The notes under the pieces are model-generated. The model ran no database searches, was not told the origin of the DNA, and was given only the letters and a program-made list of their open reading frames with translations. From assembly GCF_005860795.2 (NCBI RefSeq), contig NZ_CP058351.1, positions 186,001-250,000 of the forward strand: a stretch of 64,000 nt of DNA. Direction: 5' to 3'. This stretch comes from Peteryoungia desertarenae. Its GTDB lineage: Bacteria > Pseudomonadota > Alphaproteobacteria > Rhizobiales > Rhizobiaceae. Both the position numbers and the translations under genes were made by a program. Positions 33,436 to 44,794 of this stretch are shown one piece after another (the first letter of the stretch is position 1; each line of letters opens with the position of its first letter).

Positions 33436-35793
33436 CTATGCCGCTTCCCATACCTGATTCAAAATCCGGGCGGCAAGGGCCGCCTTGTCCTGCGGCAGAA
33501 AGCGGCCATAGTGCTGCTGCACCACATCTGGCGTATCCTGGATCGCATAGCTTGCCTGCTCGTAAGAACCGGTTTGCTTCAGGATGTGGGTCGCCAGTAT
33601 GTCGCGAAGATTGTGTGGGCCATGAGGCAGCAAGCCTTTGATGGCGCCGCGCCCGGTATAGGGATTGTAGATCCCATAGCGTTGGATCACGGTCCGCCAG
33701 GCCTCATAGAACGTGGTGGAGTCGTAAGCCGCATTCAGACTGGTTTTCTTCACCGTCTTGACGAACAGAGTGCCGGGATCTTTTGCAGGCCCTAGCAGAA
33801 CACCGCGATGGCGATTGATGTAGGCCTCGAGATATTCGTAGAGATCGAGCAGGTCCGGGAGGACCAATCTGAAGGGCTTCTGCCCGAAGAACGACGAACC
33901 GGAATTCTTGAAGGCAACCGACGGGATCAGGACTTCCCAGCCGCCATCCCTGTCGCTCCAGCGCAACTCGCCGCATCTCATGTCTTCGAGACGACGTTCC
34001 GATGTTGGAAAATGGCCGCGCGGGCATACACGAAGCTGGCGGAGATTCTTTTGCCGAAGCCCGAGGTGAAGACCGATACGAAGCAGAAGAAAAGAACGCA
34101 CGGCTTCTGCGGCTGCACGGGGATAGCGGTGCTCATCCGGCATACGCTTCAGAATCTCATCGGTAATCTTGCGATATTCCGACAAGGGGCTGTCTGCCTC
34201 AAGGATGACCATGATCGGTTCGAACGGGTCTCGGTGCACCCGCATGACCCGCTGTATTTCCTTGGACCTATTGGCCGCGTGCCTGTGAAACGCGTCGCAG
34301 GCACTGTGCCAGTCTCGGGTTGCAAGCTCTATCTCGTCAGGTGCCACCAGACCTTCAATCGGCCTGACGTTTCTCAAGAGGTCCGGATGCTGCCGGATCC
34401 AGCCCACCTCGGCGCGCGTCAGCGCCTGGGCGACCATCAGCATGTCTTCCTCCCACTTGGTATAGAAACCACGCCGCTGCTCGCGCCATTGCAGATACCA
34501 GTCCCATACACCGGGAAAGATCAACAGGCCGAAAGTCAGTTGGCCAAGCGGCACGCCTCGGCCTTTGACGGGTCCGTCTGGAGAGGCGGCGAGCGCCCCG
34601 AACATCAGGCCGAGATGTTCGATCTTCTGCGCAGCCGTTTCTTCTCCCCAGACCCCGTTCCGCTGATATCCGATCTTCGTCAATGTGGACGTCTTGAAAC
34701 GGATCAGATCCGCCATTTCCATAGCCAGTCGCGGAGGTGCGTCTACAACACCGGTAAGCAGGTCTGGATCCTCACAAGGCTCTGCCGCATTCTTATTCGC
34801 ATCTGCGAACTGGGAGTGTAGCTGCTGTGACGGCGCCATGCCCCCATAGGTAATACCTGGAAAACGAATGGCGTAACGCTGTCTGATGGCCGCCGCCTGA
34901 TATCGCCGGTAGTCTGTCGATCCGGAGATAATCACCCGACGCACCCAGTCGATGATCTCTTCTCGCTTGCTGAACGGCAGCCTGTCGAAGTCGTCCGGAA
35001 GGTGCAGAGCAATCCGCCGACGTTCTGCGGGGCTGATATCGCCAAGGTCGTGGCCATGAAGAGAGCGTGACTGGTGAGGTAACTTCGACTTGAGATACCC
35101 GTCCGACAATCGGTATCGCTTCTCGATTCGAGAGAGGATCCTAAAGCTCGCGACCGATCTTGGCACCCGATCACCCTGGATCCAGGACAAAAGCGTCTTG
35201 TGGTCGAATGTTTCGTCGAGCTGAACGACGGCGCGATAAAGTTGCCAATAGCTCTCCCCGAAGCGGCGCATGTGATAGACCAGCGCATCCTGAAAACTGA
35301 CCGGATCATCGGTCGCCTCGAACAACGGCTCAGGGAACGGTTGGATTTCTTTTGGTTGTGGTCCGGTTCGCTTCGAGCCCGATCCGGTTCCCCGATGGTC
35401 ATCGCCAACTCGTCGCGGCTTTCTGGTTGAAGATTTGGTCAGCGTTGAAGCGATCGCACCTGGCGAATTTGATCGGGTACTGCGACGGGAACCTGCACCA
35501 TCCTCTACGATGGGCGTTTCACCCAGCCACCGACGGACCGCGTCAAATGCGAAGCTAACCTGCTTCTTTAAATCGACAGTCAGTTTATCGCGGACTCCGC
35601 AGGCGTCTTCAACGGCAGCCCAGTCGATCCGTCCGTTCAGTAGCGGTGGTGACTTCCGGCAGATGATGAAGCTGATGAGATATGGTTTGATGTTTTCCAG
35701 TGTCCGTTTGGATGCAACCGGCCCAACGCGCTCGTCGCAAAATTTCGAGATCTTCTTCTGAAAATGATGCGATGAAATATTTTGATTTGGCAT
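33436..35793 (-). CDS. Very large tyrosine recombinase / integrase
   Basis: A 785-residue protein, about twice the usual integrase length. The C-terminal catalytic domain has the first Arg in LHLGLRQKNLRQLRV (about residue 590), the HxxR box in HGPHNLRDILATHIL, and the tyrosine in DTPDVVQQHYGRFLP. The N-terminal 450 residues are unlike standard core-binding domains; residues about 175-245 (WQLYRAVVQLDETFDHKTLL, SWIQGDRVPRSVASFRILSR) look like an embedded helix-turn-helix unit. It probably integrates or excises the local element, though no att repeats next to it were found. Stop lies 33 bases from the higBA operator region. Confidence 0.82.
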   Translation of the reverse strand: MPNQNISSHHFQKKISKFCDERVGPVASKRTLENIKPYLISFIICRKSPPLLNGRIDWAAVEDACGVRDKLTVDLKKQVSFAFDAVRRWLGETPIVEDGAGSRRSTRSNSPGAIASTLTKSSTRKPRRVGDDHRGTGSGSKRTGPQPKEIQPFPEPLFEATDDPVSFQDALVYHMRRFGESYWQLYRAVVQLDETFDHKTLLSWIQGDRVPRSVASFRILSRIEKRYRLSDGYLKSKLPHQSRSLHGHDLGDISPAERRRIALHLPDDFDRLPFSKREEIIDWVRRVIISGSTDYRRYQAAAIRQRYAIRFPGITYGGMAPSQQLHSQFADANKNAAEPCEDPDLLTGVVDAPPRLAMEMADLIRFKTSTLTKIGYQRNGVWGEETAAQKIEHLGLMFGALAASPDGPVKGRGVPLGQLTFGLLIFPGVWDWYLQWREQRRGFYTKWEEDMLMVAQALTRAEVGWIRQHPDLLRNVRPIEGLVAPDEIELATRDWHSACDAFHRHAANRSKEIQRVMRVHRDPFEPIMVILEADSPLSEYRKITDEILKRMPDEHRYPRAAAEAVRSFLLLRIGLHLGLRQKNLRQLRVCPRGHFPTSERRLEDMRCGELRWSDRDGGWEVLIPSVAFKNSGSSFFGQKPFRLVLPDLLDLYEYLEAYINRHRGVLLGPAKDPGTLFVKTVKKTSLNAAYDSTTFYEAWRTVIQRYGIYNPYTGRGAIKGLLPHGPHNLRDILATHILKQTGSYEQASYAIQDTPDVVQQHYGRFLPQDKAALAARILNQVWEAA

Positions 35794-36052
35794 GCTCTTC
35801 TTCCAATGCGATCGGCACCAATGCCGAGGGGCAGCGGAGATAGGAACTGCGGTTTAACAAAGGATGTACCCCATCAGGCGAATGCCGATAACGGTACCAA
35901 GCCGTCGAAGTTTGCAAACATGCGCATCTATAAATCTTCAAAGGACCCTATAAGTCGCTTACTTTGGCTTAAAAGACGCCCACTTAAAAATATCATACCG
36001 TACAAGCTGTATAATTATGATGTTTTAATACAAGAAGGTCCCAATACAAACC
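35794..36052. other. AT-rich intergenic region upstream of the integrase
   Basis: No gene seen. The right part (about 35930-36050) is AT-rich compared with its surroundings and may hold the integrase promoter or an integration site. It ends at the left boundary of the IS110/IS1111 element. Confidence 0.4.
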
Positions 36053-36218
36053 TGAACTGATGGGGTGGATGCCCCCTCCGGCCGGCATCGGAGTATGATG
36101 CCTGCCCAGCGCCATGGTGGCGCTCACGGAGGAAAGGCAGATGACACAGGTGCATATCCTTGCGATCGACCTTGCAAAGCGGAGCTTCCAGGTCTGTGGG
36201 ACGGATCGCGGCGGTGCG
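36053..36218 (+). repeat. 166-bp inverted repeat, copy 1 (left end of the IS110 element)
   Basis: This segment, the IS left end plus the first 26 codons of its transposase, is repeated in inverted orientation at 37449-37614 with only single-base differences (for example CCCAGC against CTCAGC, and CATATCC against CATATTC). The pair flanks 1.23 kb. Confidence 0.88.
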
Positions 36219-37154
36219 GTTCTATTCAACAGGGTACTGTCGCGGGCTCGATTGCAGCAGTTTCTGAGTGAGCAGTCGCCGTGCATCGTGGCGATGGAAG
36301 CGTGTGCCACGAGTCATTTTTGGGGCCGGTTCGCGCGTAGTCACGGCCACGACGTACGGCTTATCCCGCCAATCTATGTGAAGCCGTTCGTCAAACGCCA
36401 GAAGAATGACGCGGCTGATGCAGCCGCGATTGCGGAGGCCGCGCTGCGTCCGAACATGCACTACGTCGCGGTCAAGAGCGCCGAGCATCAGGCACGCGCA
36501 GTAGCATTCCGCACTCACCAGTGCTTTGTGCGCCAGCGCACCCAGCTCATTAATGCCTTGCGCGGCCATCTGGCGGAGTTCGGAATAGTCGTTGCCCAAG
36601 GCCCTGCCAATCTCAGTGCGGTTGCAGGCATACTGGCTGAGGAGGCTGTTGATCTGCCGGATGGTGTTCGAGTGATCGGCCAACTCTACCTGGATCAGAT
36701 CGGGATGCTCAGCGAAAAGATCGACGAACTAAGCCTGAAGCTTCGCGAGGCCACGAAGTCGAATGAAGACATGCGACGTCTCTGCACTGTTCCTGGCGTG
36801 GGCCCTGTGACCGCCGGCGCGATCCTTGCCTTCGCACCCGATCTTCGTGCTTTCAAGAGTGGTCGAAACTTTGCCGCCTGGCTCGGCCTCGTTCCAAGAC
36901 AGCACTCGACGGGTGGAAAGACCCGTCTGGGCGGTGTCAGCAAAATGGGACAAACCGATATTCGCAGATTACTGATCGTTGGGGCCATGAGTCTTATTCG
37001 ATGGATCGTCCGCAAGGGCGTGCTTCCAGATAATTGGCTCGGCCACATTCTCGACCGGAAACCGAGAATGGTCGCCGCCGTCGCACTCGCCAACAAGATG
37101 GCGCGCATTATATGGGCGATGATGACAAGGGAGCAGAATTACAGGATGGCGTGA
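36141..37154 (+). CDS. IS110-family (IS1111-like) transposase, complete
   Basis: A 337-residue DEDD transposase. The RuvC-like domain shows Asp in ILAIDLAKRSFQV, Glu in CIVAMEACATSHFW and the Asp pair in KNDAADAAAIAE; a coiled coil spans about 195-225; the C-terminal Transposase_20 domain has CTVPGVGPVTAGAILAF, FKSGRNFAAWLGLVPRQHST (with the catalytic-type Ser) and LIVGAMSLIRW. ATG at 36141 behind GGAGGAAAG is preferred over an in-frame ATG at 36114. All key residues are present, so it may be active. Confidence 0.92.
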   Translation: MTQVHILAIDLAKRSFQVCGTDRGGAVLFNRVLSRARLQQFLSEQSPCIVAMEACATSHFWGRFARSHGHDVRLIPPIYVKPFVKRQKNDAADAAAIAEAALRPNMHYVAVKSAEHQARAVAFRTHQCFVRQRTQLINALRGHLAEFGIVVAQGPANLSAVAGILAEEAVDLPDGVRVIGQLYLDQIGMLSEKIDELSLKLREATKSNEDMRRLCTVPGVGPVTAGAILAFAPDLRAFKSGRNFAAWLGLVPRQHSTGGKTRLGGVSKMGQTDIRRLLIVGAMSLIRWIVRKGVLPDNWLGHILDRKPRMVAAVALANKMARIIWAMMTREQNYRMA

Positions 37155-37448
37155 TCCGCTGCCTCCCTTGGGTGGCAATGCGGAAATGCCTGGGGTGATG
37201 AGCCCCGGTGAGAAGATCGACTGACGGAACGATGCGGAAAGGACTTCAATGTTCAGAATGGGGTAAGCCAGTCCCGGGGCTCGAGCCAATCAAGCTCTCT
37301 GAACCGATGTGGACCCTGTTCTTCGAACTGCATCCCGGCCCGTGGCTACTTCAGGCCACATTATGAGGCCTGACACACGACCGATAGAATTCCTCGTCCG
37401 CAGACAGGCGTCAGAAAATTCTTCTTGCCAAACCGGGGCATCCACACA

Positions 37449-37614
37449 CGCACCGCCGCGATCCGTCCCACAGACCTGGAAGCTCCGCTTTGCAAGGTCG
37501 ATCGCAAGAATATGCACCTGTGTCATCTGCCTTTCCTCCGTGAGCGCCACCATGGCGCTGAGCAGGCATCATACTCCGATGCCGGCCGGAGGGGGCATCC
37601 ACCCCATCAGTTCA
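37449..37614 (-). pseudogene. Left-end fragment of a second IS110 copy, inverted
   Basis: On the reverse strand, from 37614, the sequence repeats the left end and start of the transposase (MTQVHILAIDLAKRSFQVCG, start at 37526) and breaks off after CGTDRGGA. The frame then runs into the right end of the neighbouring intact element. No remaining part of this second copy was found, so it is a remnant. Confidence 0.85.
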
Positions 37615-37619
37615 CTGAC

Positions 37620-37766
37620 AAGGTCCGTGATAAATTCGAACGAGTTGCTGTGGCTCTTCCCGCTTTCATCGAAGCCGTTTGCTCGCTTGAACAAGTACTC
37701 CTGGAAGAAAAACCCGACAACGAAGGCGGTGATGGTTCAGGCGGCGGAATGTCTGATGGTCCGTGA
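37620..37766 (+). pseudogene. C-terminal fragment of an unidentified protein, cut by the IS
   Basis: After the IS boundary a frame of 48 codons reads FTDKVRDKFERVAVALPAFI, then EAVCSLEQVLLEEKPDNE and a glycine-rich end, stopping at 37766. It overlaps the start of the HTH gene by 35 bases, the usual arrangement of a coupled gene pair. The fragment is not recognised; its 5' part was lost to the insertion. Confidence 0.4.
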
Positions 37767-38025
37767 TTGCAGAAAGCCTTGCCCGGAAAAAGTGCTTCGC
37801 GCTTTGACCCCCGAAAATTGCCGAATTCTTGCACTTATCCATCGGTACAAACCAGAAAGCGTTGCGCGGTTGTCGCGTTTAGCTAACCGTCCGCAACCAA
37901 ACGTTTCGAGAAGTTTGGGTGTCTTGGAAGATGCGGGCCTGATCTGTCTTGTCGGCTCCAGACCAAAACGGCCAGAACTGCAAATGGCGGAGCTTCGTAT
38001 CAACCTCGGCGACCTTCGTATTTGA
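37732..38025 (+). CDS. Winged-helix DNA-binding protein, possible antitoxin or regulator
   Basis: A 97-residue protein with a MarR/ArsR-like winged helix: RALTPENCRILALIHRYKPE, VARLSRLANRPQPNVSRSLG, VLEDAGLICLVGSRPK. It resembles the HVO_A0114 group of small regulators that often act as antitoxins. ATG 37732 has AAGG about 10 bases upstream; ATG 37756 is also possible. The coupled upstream gene is truncated by the IS110 remnant, so if it was the toxin, this is an orphan antitoxin. Confidence 0.6.
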   Translation: MVQAAECLMVRDCRKPCPEKVLRALTPENCRILALIHRYKPESVARLSRLANRPQPNVSRSLGVLEDAGLICLVGSRPKRPELQMAELRINLGDLRI

Positions 38026-38768
38026 TCCAACCACGCAAATTAAATCTTGCGGCATTTGCTACATAATTCCGTAAAATTCTCTTGCACCAGATACAAAAGA
38101 GTTCCCAGCTCCTGATCCCTTCGTGTAAACTTGTGAACAAAGTACTTGGGTGAGCTCTTTGAGAGACTCCCTGCTGCGAATCTGCTTTCCTCCAAATACT
38201 GACAGGCATAATCGTATTTGCAATCATTGCTTGTAAAAAAGCAGCTATACTTGGCACTCTTTCCCACACCTGAATACACAACATATAGTGTGAGCATGAG
38301 CGAAAGGGATAAGCCTTCAAGAGAACTGCCCTGAGGCGGTTGACCGAAACCGACAACCGGGCCCGCTCCTCATGTCTGCGCCTGCCCTTGTTCCCCTGCG
38401 TCTTGACAGCTTCGCCCGTCGCAAGACCGGGCATGGTTGTCGTGAGGTGATCGGGATTGGTCGCCATGCAGACAGGCAGCTGCAGGCCTCGCCTGACTGC
38501 TGCGCCAGACCTGCGAGCTCGACGAAACGCCAGGACGTCCGGAGCGCGCCAGCCGATCGTCTCATCGGGCGCTTTTCCGGAAGCGGCATCCCGGCCCTCT
38601 ACAAAGCCTCTCGTGACGTTCATCAGGACGTCGTTGCAAGTGTCGAGCACGGCCCTGCCGTCAAAACCAGGTGCCATGGAGACATGGGGGGCAACCCGTC
38701 AGTCCTCTTTCACCTGGTGTCATCAAGACGAAAGAAAACCCATCTTCTCGCAACAGGCGCCGCAAAGC
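38026..38768. other. About 740 bp without a recognisable gene
   Basis: The left part (to about 38310) is AT-rich; a reverse-strand frame of 85 codons at 38040-38297 is open but has no domain. The right part is GC-rich, open in several frames and shows no known motif. Likely spacer and decayed sequence between the mobile zone and ftsK. Confidence 0.4.
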
Positions 38769-41654
<2,886 letters not shown>

Positions 41655-41672
41655 GACACACCATAAGCACAA

Positions 41673-42301
41673 GAAGGAACAATCACCCGGATCCGGGCCT
41701 TCATCAGTAGAAAATAAAGGTTAACGACCCCTTTCCAACGACGCTTGTACAGATGATTTCAAGGCCTCGGGCTCAGGCCGAAAGCCGGTGGAGCCCGGCC
41801 TCAGAGATCGGCGGACCCGTTCGTCAGGGCTCAGATCGGATTGCGGAACAACAAGGCCGCCGACAAGAGACATCGGGTCAGGCGTGTCATGGACGGTTCT
41901 GGCATTTCGCTTCGCCGGGTGACGAAGGCTTCGGCTGTTGCCATAAATTGTTGAGGCAAGCCGATGCGTATCAGCCTGGAGCTTTCGGGTTCACCGCCGC
42001 CAATCGTTTCATGTCTCTCAAGCGCCGCCAGGGTTCAGACGGCACTCGACCGGGTGCAGATCGCGAACGCACGGGCATGGTGCCGGAGATGAAACATGAT
42101 TGCGGATCGGGGGCTCGAATACGCGCCTTGCAATCTTCCCGGGCAATCGATTGTTTGAAGGTCAGCAAGATTCAAGGCCGCTGTCCCTTTCTGGATCGTG
42201 AGCATCCTGAAGGGACTTGTCTAATTTCGGCAGAGCGCCGTCGGCAGCTGAATGGATGCATGCGTGTGGTGTCCGCGAATGGTGGTTATTTAGAACCCGA
42301 T
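41673..42301. other. About 630 bp upstream of ftsK without a supported gene
   Basis: Bases 41673-41752 probably contain the ftsK promoter. A plus-strand frame starting at 41753 is open for 256 codons, but its second half is the antisense of the hipA remnant, it has no domain and no ribosome site, so it is not called. Confidence 0.45.
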
Positions 42302-42735
42302 TCAGTTTTCCTCTTCGTTCCCGCGCAAGTCCTGCCTCATAAGCGAATTTCGGCCAGGCATCGACCGCAGCTCGTACCTGACGATCAATTCGAGGGCGTC
42401 CATTTCAGCGATCGAGGCGTTGCGGGCGACGTGCAGCAGATGCTCCTTTCGAGGTTGCGTCCTTCGCCTGCGACCGCAGCGCCATGGTCTCCTCCAGGGC
42501 CGGAAGAGAAGGTGAGATCATAGGCAGGCGCGAGCTTCGACATCCCATGCGCACCCATCAAGAATGCATGGTTCCTTGCATGATCATCGCGATGACGTGC
42601 GAGTAGATTGAACGTCATATTGCGAACCATTTGCATGACTTCGCGAAAGTCTCGCGTCATCATCGCCGTCATCTTGTGCAGAGCATCTAAGTCCAAGGAT
42701 GGCCACTCCTTGCGGTAGGCTCGGCAAGAGGTAAT
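42302..42735 (-). pseudogene. hipA: C-terminal remnant of a HipA-type kinase toxin
   Basis: On the reverse strand: YRKEWPSLDLDALHKMTAMM, VRNMTFNLLARHRDDHARNH, AFLMGAHGMSKLAPAYDLTF, SSGPGGDHGAAVAGEGRN, the late catalytic and metal region of HipA kinases (NLLARHRDDHARNH and APAYDLTFS). After GEGRN the frame shifts, and EHLLHVARNASIAEMDALEL continues in the next frame, ending at 42302. The N-terminal half and the HipB partner are absent. Inactive relic. Confidence 0.75.
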
Positions 42736-43237
42736 CGGTCGTTTGTCATCGGGTCTTCCCTTCGGTCAGGCTGAAGTCTTGCAACTCCACCTTCTCCGCA
42801 GGGCCCGGCGCCCAGCTGATGTCTCGTGGAAAACGAAAGCGAAATCTCCACCGCTTTCTCGGGCCAGATCGCCCCCGAAATTACACCCGCTTCGCGGACG
42901 CTATCAACGCCCTCGCCATGGATTGATCTTCAGCCATTGATCCGCACAGTTGGATCACCGCATGTTGAAGCCGATGCGCATGAAACATCATGATCGTCTG
43001 AAGAAGTGGTCGCGTTGCACGGGCTCAGCTTGCAGCATGCGGTGATGGGCAAGGGGTCAGCGATCAGGCGAGAACGGGGAGCCTCTGCGACTGCGGACAG
43101 CCTTCGCCAACAGGTCTTGAAGATCCGGCCTGGACCGCAAAGGTCGCCATGGAGACAGGAGAATGTCGGCGATGACCGATCTGGATTCGTCAGCGCCTTC
43201 AGAGGGCACAACAGCTTCTGCGGGAGGCTATTGATGG
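42736..43237. other. 500 bp without a supported gene
   Basis: Several short frames are open on both strands, none with a domain or start signal. Composition is coding-like, which suggests decayed mobile DNA between the hipA remnant and the tandem repeat. Confidence 0.4.
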
Positions 43238-43330
43238 TTCCCCCACCTTTCTATTGACGCTTTCCCCGCCTTTCTATTGACACTTTCCCCGCCCGGCTAT
43301 TGCCACTTTCCCCATGCTCCTCTGTTGAAG
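43238..43330. repeat. Tandem repeat, four units of 23 bp, resembling an IS21-type end
   Basis: Units begin at 43238, 43261, 43284 and 43307. The clearest unit reads TTTCCCCGCC then TTTCTATTGACAC; the others differ at a few positions and the last is the most diverged. On the reverse strand this is repeated GGGGAAAG...GTCAATAG, a form seen in the multiple transposase-binding repeats at IS21-family ends. No IstA or IstB coding remnant was found. Confidence 0.6.
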
Positions 43331-43520
43331 GTGAAGTTCCAAATCTGGACAACTGTCTCCCTCCGCCATCTCCAGCCCGAATTGACGGGTGCACTTGCGG
43401 GCGTGCGCGTCGCTCAGATCGCGTGGCTGCGCCAGGTCGGGAAGACGGCGTTGACGGCGACAGGTCGGTATGCGTCAGCCCGCATTGAACGGACGCAGCA
43501 TCTCAGACCCGACATCCTTG

Positions 43521-44435
43521 TCACAAGGCCTCGGTCTGGCGTCTGAGCCTTTCAAGATGCTCTTCGCAGACAAGCTTGACGAGGTCCAGCAGTATGGCTG
43601 TTCGTTCGGCAAGCCAGGTGAGGGCCTCTTCGCTGATCTCGAAATGCGGGGAGTAGCGCGCCTTCACATAGGCTTCGTTCAGGGTGTTGAACCAGGCGCG
43701 CTCGCGATGCTGGTCACGCGGAAAGGCGTCCGCCAGACGACGATCCTGCTCTTCGGCAAGGGAGCGCAGGAACTTGATGTTGTGCGATGGCGGACCGTAA
43801 TTGGTGAGGGTGAGCAGGACGCAGGCGTAGGCTTGCTCCAGAGACTGGTGCAAAAGGAATGCTGCTTCTCGCAGATCGAGTTCAGCTAAATAGAACCGGA
43901 AACCTTTGTGGTATTTTGTTGCCGCCGAGAAGCGGTGCAAGTAGTGTTCACGCCCCACCCTGAGCCTCTCCTCCGGCGCCAGCACCCCCGGTTCAGGCAG
44001 GGGATCATCATCCAGTTCGTAGAGGATGATGCCTTGCCTGCGGATGTCGGAGAAGAAATACTGGCCTTCCTTCAGATAGGTGTTCACCTCGCGCCTCGAA
44101 TGCACGATGAAGCTGACGGGTGTTTCGATCGCCGGATCGCGGATCAGCCGGTCGGCGGCCTTGTGCCAGTATTCGGCATAATCGCAGAGCTTGCGCGTGT
44201 TGACGATGACGAGCAGATCGAAATCCGAGCGATAGCCCTTCATGGTGAAGGGCTCGTCCACCCAGCCGCCTCTGGCATAGGAGCCGAACAGGATGATCTT
44301 CAGGATGCGGCCACGCTTCTTGAAATCGGCCGAGCCTTCCTTCAGCGCATCCTCGAATTCCTCATGCAGGATCTCGACGGCTCGCAAGAGCTCGCGCTGC
44401 TTCCTGACCGGGATGTGCTCGATGCTGGATTTCAT
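43521..44435 (-). CDS. Nucleotidyltransferase-HEPN fusion protein
   Basis: A 304-residue protein. The N-terminal nucleotidyltransferase domain (1 to about 130) has IILFGSYARGGWVDEPF and YRSDFDLLVIVNTR, the GSx..DxD signature with metal-binding aspartates. The C-terminal HEPN domain (about 165-300) carries helices including LAELDLREAAFLLHQSLEQA, YACVLLTLTNYGPPSHNIKF and WFNTLNEAYVKARYS. The HEPN RxxxxH ribonuclease motif is not evident, so an RNase role is doubtful. Such fusions occur in stress-response and toxin-antitoxin-like (MNT-HEPN) settings. Divergent from the autotransporter. Confidence 0.82.
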   Translation of the reverse strand: MKSSIEHIPVRKQRELLRAVEILHEEFEDALKEGSADFKKRGRILKIILFGSYARGGWVDEPFTMKGYRSDFDLLVIVNTRKLCDYAEYWHKAADRLIRDPAIETPVSFIVHSRREVNTYLKEGQYFFSDIRRQGIILYELDDDPLPEPGVLAPEERLRVGREHYLHRFSAATKYHKGFRFYLAELDLREAAFLLHQSLEQAYACVLLTLTNYGPPSHNIKFLRSLAEEQDRRLADAFPRDQHRERAWFNTLNEAYVKARYSPHFEISEEALTWLAERTAILLDLVKLVCEEHLERLRRQTEAL

Positions 44436-44794
44436 CTGATCAGCGATAGGACAAAGTCGGGATTCCGTCTACTCGCAGATTTGGGAGGGTCCCTTTGACG
44501 GCACAGGACCTGTGCCAGGTCCCGATGCTTTTCAGGGGCCAGTATCGAACAAGGCGGCGAGAGAACGGACAGAACATGTCCTGCCGCGGCTTCCAATGCG
44601 TTCCTGTGCTTCAAGCTCTGCAAGCTCAATCTACACCCAGTTTAGGTCGATCGGCAGGTCTTGGAATGTCTTGCAATCAGGGTTCAGATCACCTTTTAAG
44701 TCTTTCAAATCTATTCTGGATCTTGAAGCAACTCGGCGGCGTCCCGCCTGGCCGGGAAGGTCTTCTTGCGTCCTTTCGCATGCCAGGAGACGAA
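44436..44794. other. Divergent intergenic region
   Basis: About 360 bases between the nucleotidyltransferase-HEPN gene and the autotransporter start. The autotransporter frame is open from 44495, but that part has no signal peptide or domain, whereas the ATG at 44795 has AGGAGA ahead and a good signal sequence, so this part is taken as noncoding. Promoters for both genes should lie here. Confidence 0.5.

Larger units (their letters stand above)
36053..37448 (+). mobile_element. IS110-family element, IS1111-like, about 1.4 kb
   Basis: The left end begins at or near TGAACTGATGGGGTGG. Subterminal inverted repeats of 11 bp, GTGGATGCCCC at 36065-36075 and its complement GGGGCATCCAC at 37435-37445, are the type found in the IS1111 subgroup. 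One transposase gene is inside. The 294-bp noncoding right part (37155-37448) has GC-rich stem-forming sequence such as GGGGTGATGAGCCCC and is where IS1111-type elements are expected to encode their guide (bridge) RNA. The right end directly abuts an inverted fragment of another copy. Confidence 0.7.

Noticed and set aside
33808..34821. Plus-strand open frame of 337 codons inside the integrase
   Set aside because: Antisense shadow of the recombinase in a high-GC gene; the sequence has no recognisable domain.
36053..37614. Composite transposon with two complete inverted IS copies
   Set aside because: The second copy is only a 166-bp fragment, so it could not supply a full end pair or a transposase.
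38040..38297. Reverse-strand 85-codon frame in AT-rich DNA
   Set aside because: No domain, no ribosome site and unusual cysteine-rich composition; kept only as a note in the spacer entry.
41753..42523. 256-codon plus-strand frame upstream of ftsK
   Set aside because: Its second half is antisense to a clear hipA remnant, and the first half shows no domain or ribosome site.
43238..43330. CRISPR array
   Set aside because: The 23-bp units are directly adjacent with no spacers, and no cas genes are present.
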